The notes under the pieces are model-generated. The model was not told where the DNA came from. It worked only from the letters and a program-made list of their open reading frames with translations, and made no database searches. A stretch of DNA of 64,000 nt from positions 3,843,001 through 3,907,000 of the forward strand of contig NZ_CP047897.1 in assembly GCF_009913235.1 (NCBI RefSeq). The letters run 5' to 3'. Shown here piece by piece: positions 25,703 through 34,305 of this stretch (position 1 is the stretch's first letter; each line of letters opens with the position of its first letter). The translations under genes were made by a program, and so were the position numbers. The DNA is from Nibribacter ruber. Its GTDB lineage: Bacteria > Bacteroidota > Bacteroidia > Cytophagales > Hymenobacteraceae.

Positions 25703-26530
25703 TTACTTCTGGGCGCCTTCCAGCACTTCCTTTACATACCCGTGTACGTCTAGTCTAATGGGTAGCACCGTCTTGAAGACCACGTTCTCTCCGTTCTGCT
25801 TGGCCGGCGAAAAGCTGGGAAGGGAATTCACCACTTCTATCATGCGCTCGTCAATGCCATAGCCCAAACCCTTAAGCACTTTGGTTTCTTCTTTTCTGAT
25901 GGAGCCGTCCTTGTTCAAGACGAGACTCAGCACAATAGAACCCTCCATCTCTTTGTCGGCGAACTGCACGGTGGGTTTGAAGTTCTTCTTGAGAAAATTA
26001 GTCAACGCTTTTTTGCCGCCCGGGAACGCAGGAGCCACCTCGGTGGCCACGTAGATTTTCTCTTCTATGGCAGTTTCCTGGGGCAGGGGCGTGCCGGCTA
26101 CCTGGTAGGGAAGAGTGAATTTGACTCTGCGCACTTTGCCGTTCTGCTCTCCCGGAATCCAGGCGGGCATGGTCTGCAGCACCCGGGTAAACGCGGCGTC
26201 TACCGTTGGGTGCACGCCTTTTACCTTGACAACGTCATGCACCTTGCCCGTGGCACCCACGGTAAAGGAGAACAGCATGGTAGTGGCAGTGTTGTCATGG
26301 GGTAAGGATGCGGGGTATTGAAAGTTGCTGTTCAGGTATTGGTACAAAGCGTCTGTGCCCCCCGGAAACTCTGGCATCTTCTCTACAGAGTTGTATACCC
26401 TGGAAGTGTCTTCGGCCATTGGGGCTGAGGTAGGAAGGGCGGCGGCGGTTTGCGCGTTGGCGGCCAGGGATAGGCATAGCACAAGTGCCAGGCTGGTCAA
26501 CACAGCCTTTACGGGAGAATGAGAAAGCAT
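25703..26530 (-). CDS. TonB C-terminal-domain protein (two domains)
   Basis: A 275-residue exported protein with a signal peptide (VLTSLALVLCLSLAANAQ). It has two TonB_C-like domains: residues 50-150 (EKMPEFPGGTDALYQYLNSNF ... VVKGVHPTVDAAFTRVLQTMPAWIPG) and 165-265 (VAPAFPGGKKALTNFLKKNF ... GLGYGIDERMIEVVNSLPSFSPAKQNG). Such domains normally contact outer-membrane receptors. Here there is no N-terminal membrane anchor of the classical TonB type but a cleavable signal, as in many Bacteroidota 'energy transducer TonB' proteins. It may act in the periplasm with receptors encoded elsewhere. Monocistronic, divergent from the DUF1028 gene. Confidence 0.85.
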   Translation of the reverse strand: MLSHSPVKAVLTSLALVLCLSLAANAQTAAALPTSAPMAEDTSRVYNSVEKMPEFPGGTDALYQYLNSNFQYPASLPHDNTATTMLFSFTVGATGKVHDVVKVKGVHPTVDAAFTRVLQTMPAWIPGEQNGKVRRVKFTLPYQVAGTPLPQETAIEEKIYVATEVAPAFPGGKKALTNFLKKNFKPTVQFADKEMEGSIVLSLVLNKDGSIRKEETKVLKGLGYGIDERMIEVVNSLPSFSPAKQNGENVVFKTVLPIRLDVHGYVKEVLEGAQK

Positions 26531-26760
26531 AGTTCGTTGTGATTTAGCCCTGAAAGATAAGAAACAGAATCTTTACTTCTCTGCCATAGCGGCTTAGCGA
26601 TCCGTAAATTCTGCCCGAAACCGCAAATGCCCGTTCCTTTTCAAGAAATGGAATCGTATTTTTTTATCTGAGCCAGGCTGGCAAACGTTGAAGGGGTGGG
26701 TGCGCCAGGGAAAGTTTCGTGATTGGTATTACGTACTCCTGAGAAGCTCTGAGATGTTCA

Positions 26761-26797
26761 GTTTTTGCCGTGTTTTCCAGGAAATAGCCCAAAAACG
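26761..26797. repeat. 38-bp palindromic repeat, copy 12
   Basis: GTTTTTGCCGTG and TAGCCCAAAAACG arms around TTTCCAGGAAA. In the divergent region between the TonB-like and DUF1028 genes, 59 bp before the latter's start. Confidence 0.75.
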
Positions 26798-26855
26798 TAA
26801 CGTCCACCGCATTGTCTATTTCTGTATCTTTCCCTTCTCAAACAGCTGCTATTTT

Positions 26856-27860
26856 ATGAAAAAGATATTCTACTTACTAGGGTTGGGTTCTCTCTTAGCT
26901 ACTGCCCCAGCCATGGCCCAAACACCTTCAGTTTTTAAACCGCAGGAGCCGTTGGCGCATACTTATTCCATTGTGGCCAGAGACCCTGCCACCGGCGAGA
27001 TGGCCGTGGCCGTGCAAAGCCACTGGTTCTCGGTGGGCACTTCGGTGAGTTGGGGCGAGGCCGGCGTGGGCGTGGTCGCTACCCAGTCGTTTACCAACAA
27101 GTCCTTTGGGCCGCGCGGACTGGCTTTGCTGAAACAAGGTAAGACCGCGCAAGAGACCTTGAAGATTTTACTGTCAACGGATGAAGGACGCGAGGTGCGG
27201 CAGGTAGCCATTCTGGACGCCAAGGGAAACGTGGCCACGCACACGGGCAACAAATGCATTAAGTACGCGGGTCACATTACAGGCAAGCAATTCTCAGTAC
27301 AGGCCAACATGATGCTCTCTGACCAAGTGTGGCCGGCCATGGCCCGCGCCTTTGAGCAGAACGCTCACTTACCTTTAGCGGAACGCGTCTTGGCTGCCAT
27401 GGATGCCGCCGAAGCCCAGGGTGGGGACATACGCGGCCGGCAGAGCGCGGCCTTACTGGTGGTGTCTGCCAAGAAATCTGACCAGCCGTGGCAGGAGCGG
27501 CTGATTGACCTGCGCGTAGATGATAACCCCGTTCCTTTAAAAGAGCTGCGTAGATTATTGACCGTGCAACGCGCCTATCAGCATATGAACAATGGTGATT
27601 TGGCCGTAGAGAAGAATGACATGGCGCTGGCCATGAAAGAGTACAGCGCCGCTGAAGCCCTGCAACCTGACAACCTGGAAATGCAGTATTGGCACGGCAT
27701 CACCTTGGCCAACACTGGTAAGGTGGAGGAAGCCGTGAAGATTCTGGCCCCCGTTTTTAAGGCAGACAAGAACTGGTTAATCTTGACGGAGCGGTTGCCG
27801 GAGGTAGGGTTGTTGACGGTGTCGGCGGGGGATTATAAGCGGATTTTGAATGCCAGGTAG
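26856..27860 (+). CDS. secreted DUF1028 family protein with TPR-like tail
   Basis: 334 residues from the ATG at 26856 (MKKIFYLLGLGSLL, signal peptide ending MAQ). Residues 30-230 are the DUF1028 domain: HTYSIVARDPATGEMAVAVQ, then VGVVATQSFTNKSFGPRGL and AILDAKGNVATHTG; the fold resembles Ntn-hydrolases such as proteasome subunits, with no proven activity. The last 100 residues (LTVQRAYQHMNNGDLAVEKND, YWHGITLANTGKVEEAVKIL) are TPR-like helices. The longer frame from 26688 has no family support and runs across palindrome copy 12. A possible -7 box TATCTTTC lies about 30 bp upstream. Confidence 0.85.
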   Translation: MKKIFYLLGLGSLLATAPAMAQTPSVFKPQEPLAHTYSIVARDPATGEMAVAVQSHWFSVGTSVSWGEAGVGVVATQSFTNKSFGPRGLALLKQGKTAQETLKILLSTDEGREVRQVAILDAKGNVATHTGNKCIKYAGHITGKQFSVQANMMLSDQVWPAMARAFEQNAHLPLAERVLAAMDAAEAQGGDIRGRQSAALLVVSAKKSDQPWQERLIDLRVDDNPVPLKELRRLLTVQRAYQHMNNGDLAVEKNDMALAMKEYSAAEALQPDNLEMQYWHGITLANTGKVEEAVKILAPVFKADKNWLILTERLPEVGLLTVSAGDYKRILNAR

Positions 27861-27880
27861 AAGGTAGGGCGTAGGAGGCT

Positions 27881-28479
27881 TGCCGTCATGACTTTGATGG
27901 TGTGACATAGGGTTAAGGATCACCTTTTATAACTTCTTTTTCTATGGCGCGGATTTGCTTCCGTGACTTGCTGACATTAGTTCTGTGCACTTCCGTTGGC
28001 CTTTCCTTCGTAGTTTCCGCCTGTTCCGGTGCGTACTCACTGTCCTGTTTCATAGTTTCCGGTAAGCGCTCACGGCCGCGAGGCCCCGTCCTGTCCCTTC
28101 GCACTGCTGTTGTTTGTGGGACTTTGTCCCTTCCGCCGCTGGCCGCGGCGCACAAACACCAGAGGCGCTCAGGACCAGGACTGGTTTAGGTCCCAATTCT
28201 GCTTTCGTTTGATGGTTGATTACCTGATTTCAGGTAATTGTGGTTACTGTCGATGCAGAGTCATGCGTGCTATCGCACGGCTGTAATCATCTTCTTTCCC
28301 GTGACCGGCCTGGCCTAATGGCCGTCAAGCGATTGTAGTGTCGTGGCACCTACACGAGGTGGTCCTACGCAGCGACCTTTTGTCCAGGTCAGAAGGCACG
28401 GTTCATTGCAACATCACTCACGTTCCTTTCTAGAAACCGAATCTTACTAAAGGGAGACTTTCCTGTTGCATGGGTACAC
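27881..28479 (-). ncRNA. candidate group II intron 5' remnant (domain I-like RNA), 3' part missing
   Basis: The 808-bp gap between the DUF1028 and M28 genes has no convincing ORF but dense RNA-like structure on the minus strand. The minus strand from 28479 begins GTGTACCC, like the GUGYG start of group II introns. The 12 bases 28481-28492 just outside it (IBS-like, read on the minus strand as GCAGCG then ACACGA) are complementary to two neighbouring hairpin loops inside: CGCTGC (28369-28374, EBS2-like) and TCGTGT (28352-28357, EBS1-like), in the expected EBS2-EBS1 order. No domain V or maturase is visible. EBS1 and EBS2 are closer together than usual, so this is a hypothesis. Confidence 0.35.
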
Positions 28480-28668
28480 GTCGTGTCGCTGCCACGACGC
28501 AACAGGGCAGCCTACCTTTTTCGACAGAATTATGAAGGGACTGCTACCTGCAAGGAACGCCTCTTAGGGCGGCAACTGAAATCTCGTTTCAGATTTTTTA
28601 CCTTTTATTTCGCATTCAGAATTCTTCCTGCTAACTCGCTACTCAGAAAATTAGACTCAAGACATCTC

Positions 28669-30054
28669 ATGAAATTTCCCTCTTTACAACATTTGGCGCT
28701 GGCAGCGGTGCTGGCGCTGCCGTTGGGCGCTTCGGCGCAGAACCAGGACTCTTTGCACATTAAAAAGATTTACGACGAGGCGCTGACTAACGGCAAAAGC
28801 TATGAGCAGTTGCGCTACCTCACTTCCCGCATTGGCGGTAGGTTGAGCGGCTCTCCGCAGGCGGCAGCGGCGGTGGAGTGGGCCCGGCAGGAAATGGAGA
28901 AGTTGGGGCTGGACCGCGTGTATCTGCAAGAAGTGATGGTGCCGCATTGGCAGCGCGGCGAGAAGGAGGAAGCCTACATTGTCAACTCCAAAATTTCGCC
29001 TACGCAACAGGTGAAGGTTATTGCCTTGGGCGGTTCGGTGCCTACGCCGGCGCAGGGCCTCACCGCCGAGGTGCTGGAAGTGAAAAGCATTGAAGAACTG
29101 CAGAAACTGGGCAAACGCAAGGTGCAGGGCAAGATTGTGTTCTTCAGTAGGCCGTTTGACCAGACGCACATTCACACGGGCTTGGCGTACCGGGGGGCGG
29201 TAGACCAGCGGTCGCAGGGACCATCGGCGGCAGCCAGATTAGGTGCCGTGGGCGTAGTGGTACGTTCCATGTCTTCGGCCCTGGATGATGAGCCGCACAC
29301 GGGCGGTTTGCGCTACGCTGAGGATGCCCCAAAAATCCCAGCAGTGGCTATTTCTACCATTGGCGCAGAACTGCTGGGCAAACTGTTGAAGGACGACCAG
29401 GACCTGAAACTACACTTGAAGGTTAATTCAAAATGGTTGCCAGACGTGCTCAGCTACAACGTGATAGGCGAGATCAAAGGCTCAGAAAAACCAGAGGAAA
29501 TCATTGTGGTAGGCGGTCACCTGGACAGCTGGGACAATGGCCAGGGTGCCCATGACGACGGAACCGGCTGCGTGCAATCCATGGAAGTCTTGCGCATGAT
29601 GCGGGCCATGAACTACAAACCCAAGCGCACCATCAGAGCAGTCATGTACATGAATGAAGAAAATGGTCTGCGTGGGGGCACCACCTATGCTCAAGAAGCC
29701 AAAGCCAAAAACGAAAAGCACATTGCCGCCTTGGAATCAGATGGGGGTGGCTTTACGCCGCGCGGCTTCAGCATGGATGCCACGCCAGCCGTGTACCAGA
29801 AAATTGTAAGCTGGAAGCCCTTGCTGGCGCCCTACGGTCTGCATGAAATCACGCAAGACGGAGGCGGGGCCGATGTAACGCCGCTTAAAGCCAACGGCGC
29901 TGCGGTCATGGAATTTGTGCCAGACTCTCAGCGCTACTTTGAGATTCACCACACCGCCGCCGACACGTTTGACAAAGTAAACCAGCGCGAACTGGAACTA
30001 GGCGGTGCCTCTATGGCCGCTTTGATTTACCTGATGGACAAGTACGGATTGTAA
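28669..30054 (+). CDS. secreted M28 family zinc aminopeptidase
   Basis: 461 residues from the ATG at 28669 (MKFPSLQHLALAAVL, signal peptide ending ASA). M28 catalytic residues are visible: GGHLDSWDNGQGAHDDGTG near 285 (His and bridging Asp), MYMNEENGLRGG near 325 (catalytic Glu-Glu), LESDGGGF near 350, and FEIHHTAADT near 425 (last His). The region 120-270 is a PA-domain insertion (VQGKIVFFSRPFDQ, GAVGVVVRSM), as in bacterial peptidase-Q-like members. It probably removes N-terminal residues from peptides outside the cytoplasm. The longer frame from 28483 would run through the structured region and is rejected. Confidence 0.92.
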   Translation: MKFPSLQHLALAAVLALPLGASAQNQDSLHIKKIYDEALTNGKSYEQLRYLTSRIGGRLSGSPQAAAAVEWARQEMEKLGLDRVYLQEVMVPHWQRGEKEEAYIVNSKISPTQQVKVIALGGSVPTPAQGLTAEVLEVKSIEELQKLGKRKVQGKIVFFSRPFDQTHIHTGLAYRGAVDQRSQGPSAAARLGAVGVVVRSMSSALDDEPHTGGLRYAEDAPKIPAVAISTIGAELLGKLLKDDQDLKLHLKVNSKWLPDVLSYNVIGEIKGSEKPEEIIVVGGHLDSWDNGQGAHDDGTGCVQSMEVLRMMRAMNYKPKRTIRAVMYMNEENGLRGGTTYAQEAKAKNEKHIAALESDGGGFTPRGFSMDATPAVYQKIVSWKPLLAPYGLHEITQDGGGADVTPLKANGAAVMEFVPDSQRYFEIHHTAADTFDKVNQRELELGGASMAALIYLMDKYGL

Positions 30055-30100
30055 GCTAGACGCAAGACGTTAGAGACAAGACATAAGAATCTTGTGAAAC

Positions 30101-30139
30101 ATAGAAAAAGCCGGTGACCCAATCACCGGCTTTTTCTAT
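30101..30139. terminator. bidirectional terminator between convergent genes
   Basis: A perfect palindrome ATAGAAAAAGCCGGTGA and its complement around CCCAA, between the M28 gene and the AraC gene, touching the AraC stop. Confidence 0.85.
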
Positions 30140-31014
30140 GCCCGCTGCCTGAATTTCTCTGGCGTGGTGCCGGTGTGTTTCTTGAAAAACCGGCTGAAGT
30201 AGGAGTTGTCTTCAAACCCTAGCACGGCTCCAATCTGGGCAATTGTCAAGTGTGGCGAATGAGTGAGCAGACGCTTGGCTTCTAGTATCAATCGTTCCTG
30301 CAAGAGGTCTGAGGTGGTTTTGCCCAGGTTCTGTTTGCAGAGTTCGTTGAGGTATTTGGGCGTAAGGTGCAGGGCACGGGCGTAGAAGGAGATGGGCTGG
30401 TGCTCCAGGTAATGCTGCTCCACCAGGTTCTCTAATTGGTACAGTTGAAAGGGCCAATTCGGTGCCTCGGGCTGTCTTTCTGCCTTGGGGTACAGACGGG
30501 CCAGTTGAATCAGGAGCAGTTCCAGGTAAGCTCGTAGCGCGTCCTGCTGAAAAGTGCGCGCCTGGCTGTATTCCTGCTGCATCTGCTGCAAAAGCTGCTG
30601 TATAGGCAGCATGTGCTCCTCACTGGAAAACAACACTGGCGGGTGCTGCCAGGACTGGAAGAACGGAAACTGCCGCAAAGTGTCGGCTTCCTGAGTGCCT
30701 CGGTAGAACTCTGCCGTGAAGAACAACAGCGTGCCTTGTGTGTCTGGGGCCAGATCCCAGGCGTGAACCTGGCCGGGCGTCAGGAAATAGAAGCTGTTGG
30801 CTTGAATGGGATGGGCCGTGAAATCAATGGTGTGTGTACCAGCGCCGGTTTTTACATACAGCAGCAGGTAAAAATCGTGTTTGTGCGGGGCCTGCACGAA
30901 GGCGTGTTTGGCTCTATGCGCCTGTAAATCCACTACATGGAAGCCGTTGGCCAGGGCGCGGGCCGCCGTGAAGTCTGGGATACGGTAAACGGGCAGTTTC
31001 TGGGGCATAGGCAC
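30136..31014 (-). CDS. AraC family transcriptional regulator
   Basis: 292 residues. The N-terminal half is a cupin-like sensing domain (KHDFYLLLYVKTGAGTHTIDF near residue 45, SFYFLTPGQVHAWDLAPDT near 75). The C-terminal 100 residues contain two helix-turn-helix motifs: ISFYARALHLTPKYLNELCKQ near 205 and LTIAQIGAVLGFEDNSYFSRFFKKHTG near 255, ending TPEKFRQRA. This is a classical AraC/XylS activator. The ligand and target are unknown; the neighbouring DUF983 gene is upstream on the same strand, separated by palindrome copy 13. Confidence 0.92.
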   Translation of the reverse strand: MPMPQKLPVYRIPDFTAARALANGFHVVDLQAHRAKHAFVQAPHKHDFYLLLYVKTGAGTHTIDFTAHPIQANSFYFLTPGQVHAWDLAPDTQGTLLFFTAEFYRGTQEADTLRQFPFFQSWQHPPVLFSSEEHMLPIQQLLQQMQQEYSQARTFQQDALRAYLELLLIQLARLYPKAERQPEAPNWPFQLYQLENLVEQHYLEHQPISFYARALHLTPKYLNELCKQNLGKTTSDLLQERLILEAKRLLTHSPHLTIAQIGAVLGFEDNSYFSRFFKKHTGTTPEKFRQRA

Positions 31015-31032
31015 AACAGCACGCGCGGCGCT

Positions 31033-31069
31033 GATTTTGGCCTAATTTCAGAAAAATAGCCTAAAAACG
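31033..31069. repeat. 38-bp palindromic repeat, copy 13
   Basis: Arms GATTTTGGCCTA and TAGCCTAAAAACG around TTTCAGAAAA. It ends 8 bp from the DUF983 stop codon. Confidence 0.75.
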
Positions 31070-31077
31070 AAGCATTA

Positions 31078-31482
31078 TTAATGCCCTCTGGCCTGCGGCC
31101 GAGAAGCAGCGGCGGGGTCATAGCCAATGAAGATGTTGATCCAGATGGCGCGGGAAAGTTTAAAGATGGCCGGCAAGAACAAGAGCAGTGACAGAAGCAA
31201 GGCCCCAATGAACATCCACAAGGTAATCTCGTCAGAGAACAGCATCATCAGCCCCACCACGGCCAACGTGGGGCCAGACGTAAGCGCGTAGCTCACAAAC
31301 ATGGCGCCGTAGTAATAACCGGGTTCGGGTTCATACACCTGCTGGCAGACCGGGCACTGGGGCAGCATCTCAGACATCTTGCGCCAGCCCAGCAGGCTGT
31401 TGTTCGCAAATAAATCTCCTTCGTGGCAACGGGGACATTTGAGCTTGGCAATGCTGTAAAGTTTAGAACCTTTTCCTAACAT
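31078..31482 (-). CDS. DUF983 family membrane protein with zinc ribbon
   Basis: 134 residues. A four-cysteine zinc-ribbon-like head (LKCPRCHEGDLF near residue 14 and PQCPVCQQVYEPEPGYYYGA near 40) is followed by two membrane helices (YALTSGPTLAVVGLMMLF and MFIGALLLSLLLFLPAIF). This matches DUF983, a family common in Bacteroidota and alpha-proteobacteria whose role is not known. The ORF is bounded by palindrome copies 13 and 14. It is the upstream neighbour of the AraC gene on the same strand, but a functional tie is unproven. Confidence 0.88.
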   Translation of the reverse strand: MLGKGSKLYSIAKLKCPRCHEGDLFANNSLLGWRKMSEMLPQCPVCQQVYEPEPGYYYGAMFVSYALTSGPTLAVVGLMMLFSDEITLWMFIGALLLSLLLFLPAIFKLSRAIWINIFIGYDPAAASRPQARGH

Positions 31483-31584
31483 GGTCTTGAGGTGTTTGTC
31501 TACTACAAAGGTACGGCCAATTCATGACCCAGGATAGGACAAAAGACGGTAGTTGCGGTAGTGGACACGGTTGCCCCACAAAAG

Positions 31585-31638
31585 CCCGCCTTCGTTTTTG
31601 GGCAGTTTCCCAGGAAACTGCCCAAAAACGAAGGCGGG
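31585..31638. repeat. palindromic repeat copy 14 with extended perfect stem
   Basis: The core CGTTTTTGGGCAGTTTCC with its exact complement (31593-31630) is a perfect palindrome in which the inner stem differs from consensus on both sides at once. Flanks CCCGCCTT and AAGGCGGG extend it. Confidence 0.92.
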
Positions 31639-31665
31639 GGTGCTTACTCCTCAAAGCAAAAGCGG

Positions 31666-34095
31666 TTAATTGCTCACCCGGTTCTCTTCTTCAGAAGTGC
31701 TGGTTCTGCGGTTGCGGGCGGTCTTGATCTTGTTGTTGCCAAACTTGTAGCTGAAACTCAGGTTCAGGCGGCGGCTTTCCCACTCGTTCTTCCAGTACAT
31801 GTTGACGTTGTTGTAATTCAGGCGGGCCCTGAAGCGGGATTTGTCAAAGATGTCATTCAACTTCAGGCTGAGGGTGGCGCGGCCATCCAGAAAAACCTTC
31901 TTCGCGCCAATGTTCATCTGCGTGTTAGCCTGCGCCTTGAACAGCCCAGACACCGACGGCGAATTGTAATACAGAGAATATTGCAGGCTGTAGTCTTTGG
32001 GCAGGGTGAAGTTGTGGTCGGTGCTCAGGTCCCAGCTGAACTGCTCCTGGTTGTATTGTTCGCCTTGCACCGGTGTGGTCACTTTGTTCAGGCTGCCTTG
32101 CGCCTGCAGGTTGGCGCTCCACCATTGGCGAACGGGCAGGGTGCCGCCGCTGCTAAAGCTCAGGGAATGGGCGCGGCTCAGGTTCTGCGAGGTACTGATG
32201 CTTTCCTTGGTCACATCGTTCTGGCTCACCACTTCCATCACAAAATCATTTTGCTGCAGGTAGCTCACGCTCAACACCTGAAAATTCTTGAACGTGTAAC
32301 TGAACATCAAGGAGTTGGAGAGCGAAGGCTGCAAAAACGGATTTCCCTGGATGCCCATGTACGGGTCTGAGTAGAACGTGAACGGGTTCAGGCTCTTGTA
32401 GTTGGGCCTGCTGATGCGGCGGCTGTACGAGGTGGAGAACTGATGGTCTTCATGGGGCGCAAAGCTGGCAAACACGCTGGGGAACAGCTCCCAGTAATTG
32501 CGGTTCACGTTGCTTTTAGTAGTGCGGGAGTCTCCCTCAGAAATGGTCTGCTCGGCGCGCAGGCCGGCTTTCAGGCTCAACGCTTTGCTTACCTGCTTGC
32601 TCAGGCTTACATAGGCGGCGTTGATGTTCTCACGGTACAAAAAGTGGTTGGTGCGGCGGGCATCGTTCTGCCAACCATCTTCCTGCTGGCGCTCAAAGTG
32701 CACGTTGGCCTCGGTGCGTACCCAGCTGCTTTTCCAACCGGCCTCGGCCTTCCATTGGTTGCCAAGCGGGTGCACGTAATCCAGTTTGAGGGCGTAAATC
32801 TGCACGGCGGCCGTGGCTTGGTTGCGCAATCCCTCTAGTTGCCGGTCCTTTACCACGGCCTGCCCGAAGTACTGGTTGGTAAAGTTCTCCTGGGTGGCAT
32901 GGCGGTAGCGCACGTAATCTGTGTCAAAGGTGAGGGCGCGGCCGGTACTGTCTATGTCAAACTTGTAGTTGAGGTTGAGGCTGTAGTTGCGAGAGGAAAT
33001 GGTGCGCGGGTTGAGCATCTGCACAGAACCAATGGCGTTGCCGGGAATGTCATAGTTGATAGAGTTGCTGGTGGTCATGGCCTCTTCGGGTGAGGTGTAG
33101 CCTTTGAGCATGAGGCCCACCGTGTGCTGCTTGTTGAGGAAAAAGTCTCCGCCGGCCACCAGGTTGGCGCTTTTGGTGATGGGGTGCCAGTAATTCACAG
33201 ACCGGTAGAGGCTGTCCCGGATGGTGCGCTCCATGGTAAGCCGATTGTAGGAATTGTAGTGGCCGGTGTTCAGGCGGGTGTAGAAACTGAATTTGCCCAG
33301 GTTGTAGTTGAGATTCACCCCACCCGACACTTTTTCATACGTGCCATAGCCCGTAGACAAAGTAGCGGTGCCGTTCATGCCTTTGGTGAGGTCTCTTTTA
33401 AGTACAATGTTGATGATGCCCGCTGTGCCTGCCGCATCATAAGAAGCAGGTGGGTTGGCCATGAATTCTACCTTGGTGATATTAGAAGCCGGCAAAGACT
33501 TCAGGTACGCGCTCAGTTCAGTGCCGCTCATGTAGGTCATCTTGCCATTGATCATCACGTTCACGCTGCTGCTGCCCCGGTACACAATGTTGTCGTCTTT
33601 GTCCAGGCGCACGCCGGGTGCGTTCTTTAGGATTTCCAGAGAGTTCTCGCCGGCGGTATTCAGCTTGTCCACGTTTAAGATCAACCTGTCTGCCTGTTGT
33701 TCCAGAACCGGGCGCTGGCCCTGCACCACTACTTCTTTGAGCGCAGTGGTTTTCTCCGTGGCCTTCAGCAAGGGCACCTGCACCGGCTGGGAACCCACTT
33801 CCAACGCCGCACTCAGCACCGGATGGAAATCTATGCGCGAGGCCTTGACTACATACCTACCCGAAGCTACTTTCTCAAACAGGTACGCGCCGGCCTCATC
33901 GGACATTTGAGCGTTGACCAGGGCAGAATCTGGTAAGCTCAGCAAAGAGACGGTGGCGTAGGCCAGAGGTTGTTGCCGGGCGTCCTGCACATAGCCTTTG
34001 ACGGTAGCGCTGTTCTGGGCCAAGGTGTTAAACGTGAATAACAAGCTTGACAAAAACAGGAGGGAAGTAGTGCGAAGGGTAGCGGTTGGGTTCAT
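31666..34095 (-). CDS. TonB-dependent outer-membrane receptor with carboxypeptidase-regulatory N-terminus
   Basis: About 809 residues from the ATG at 34095 (signal peptide LLFLSSLLFTFNTLAQ). Residues 25-105 form a CarboxypepD_reg-like domain (VKGYVQDARQQPLAYATVSL). A plug domain follows with VNVMINGKMTYMSGTELS and ANPPASYDAAGTAGIINI near 180-230, then an outer-membrane beta-barrel of about 580 residues. No TonB box was identified with confidence. This is the OMP_b-brl_3 class of Bacteroidota receptors that lacks a SusD partner. The divergent neighbour is a LytS-type sensor kinase; the substrate is unknown. Confidence 0.9.
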   Translation of the reverse strand: MNPTATLRTTSLLFLSSLLFTFNTLAQNSATVKGYVQDARQQPLAYATVSLLSLPDSALVNAQMSDEAGAYLFEKVASGRYVVKASRIDFHPVLSAALEVGSQPVQVPLLKATEKTTALKEVVVQGQRPVLEQQADRLILNVDKLNTAGENSLEILKNAPGVRLDKDDNIVYRGSSSVNVMINGKMTYMSGTELSAYLKSLPASNITKVEFMANPPASYDAAGTAGIINIVLKRDLTKGMNGTATLSTGYGTYEKVSGGVNLNYNLGKFSFYTRLNTGHYNSYNRLTMERTIRDSLYRSVNYWHPITKSANLVAGGDFFLNKQHTVGLMLKGYTSPEEAMTTSNSINYDIPGNAIGSVQMLNPRTISSRNYSLNLNYKFDIDSTGRALTFDTDYVRYRHATQENFTNQYFGQAVVKDRQLEGLRNQATAAVQIYALKLDYVHPLGNQWKAEAGWKSSWVRTEANVHFERQQEDGWQNDARRTNHFLYRENINAAYVSLSKQVSKALSLKAGLRAEQTISEGDSRTTKSNVNRNYWELFPSVFASFAPHEDHQFSTSYSRRISRPNYKSLNPFTFYSDPYMGIQGNPFLQPSLSNSLMFSYTFKNFQVLSVSYLQQNDFVMEVVSQNDVTKESISTSQNLSRAHSLSFSSGGTLPVRQWWSANLQAQGSLNKVTTPVQGEQYNQEQFSWDLSTDHNFTLPKDYSLQYSLYYNSPSVSGLFKAQANTQMNIGAKKVFLDGRATLSLKLNDIFDKSRFRARLNYNNVNMYWKNEWESRRLNLSFSYKFGNNKIKTARNRRTSTSEEENRVSN

Positions 34096-34192
34096 AGCGG
34101 CAGTGTTTGGGTTAACAGATGACCAAAGGTGCGGCAAACGGTCCTCGGCTTAAAATAAATGATCCCAACCCCGCCAATAATTATCCCAAACC

Positions 34193-34230
34193 CGTTTTTG
34201 GGCTGTTTTCCAGAAAAGAGGCCAAAAACA
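34193..34230. repeat. 38-bp palindromic repeat, copy 15
   Basis: Arms CGTTTTTGGGCTG and GAGGCCAAAAACA around TTTCCAGAAAA, with CCAAACCC/GGGTTGG continuing the stem imperfectly. Between two divergent gene starts. Confidence 0.85.
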
Positions 34231-34305
34231 AGGGTTGGCATCAGGAAAGAGGGGTTTGGTGTAAAAAATGCGGAACTTACCGTGCAGCTTTTCTAGCTTT
34301 GGCCT

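Noticed and set aside
27913-28155. 80-codon minus-strand ORF as a gene
   Set aside because: It runs through the structured RNA region, is rich in Arg/Lys/Glu without a known domain, and has no promoter or start context. It could be a remnant of a maturase frame at most.
27881-28479. RNase P RNA (rnpB) on the minus strand
   Set aside because: A GGAAAGTC-like string occurs near 28460, but the ACAGAA and CCGGCUUAU-type conserved parts and the P4 partner are missing.
28483-28668. 62-codon N-terminal extension of the M28 peptidase
   Set aside because: It would place a basic, non-conserved stretch before an obvious signal peptide, and it overlaps the structured RNA region.
31561-32370. 269-codon plus-strand ORF opposite the TonB-dependent receptor gene
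   Set aside because: It is antisense to a well-supported gene and its translation has the Val/Gln/His-rich look of a shadow frame.
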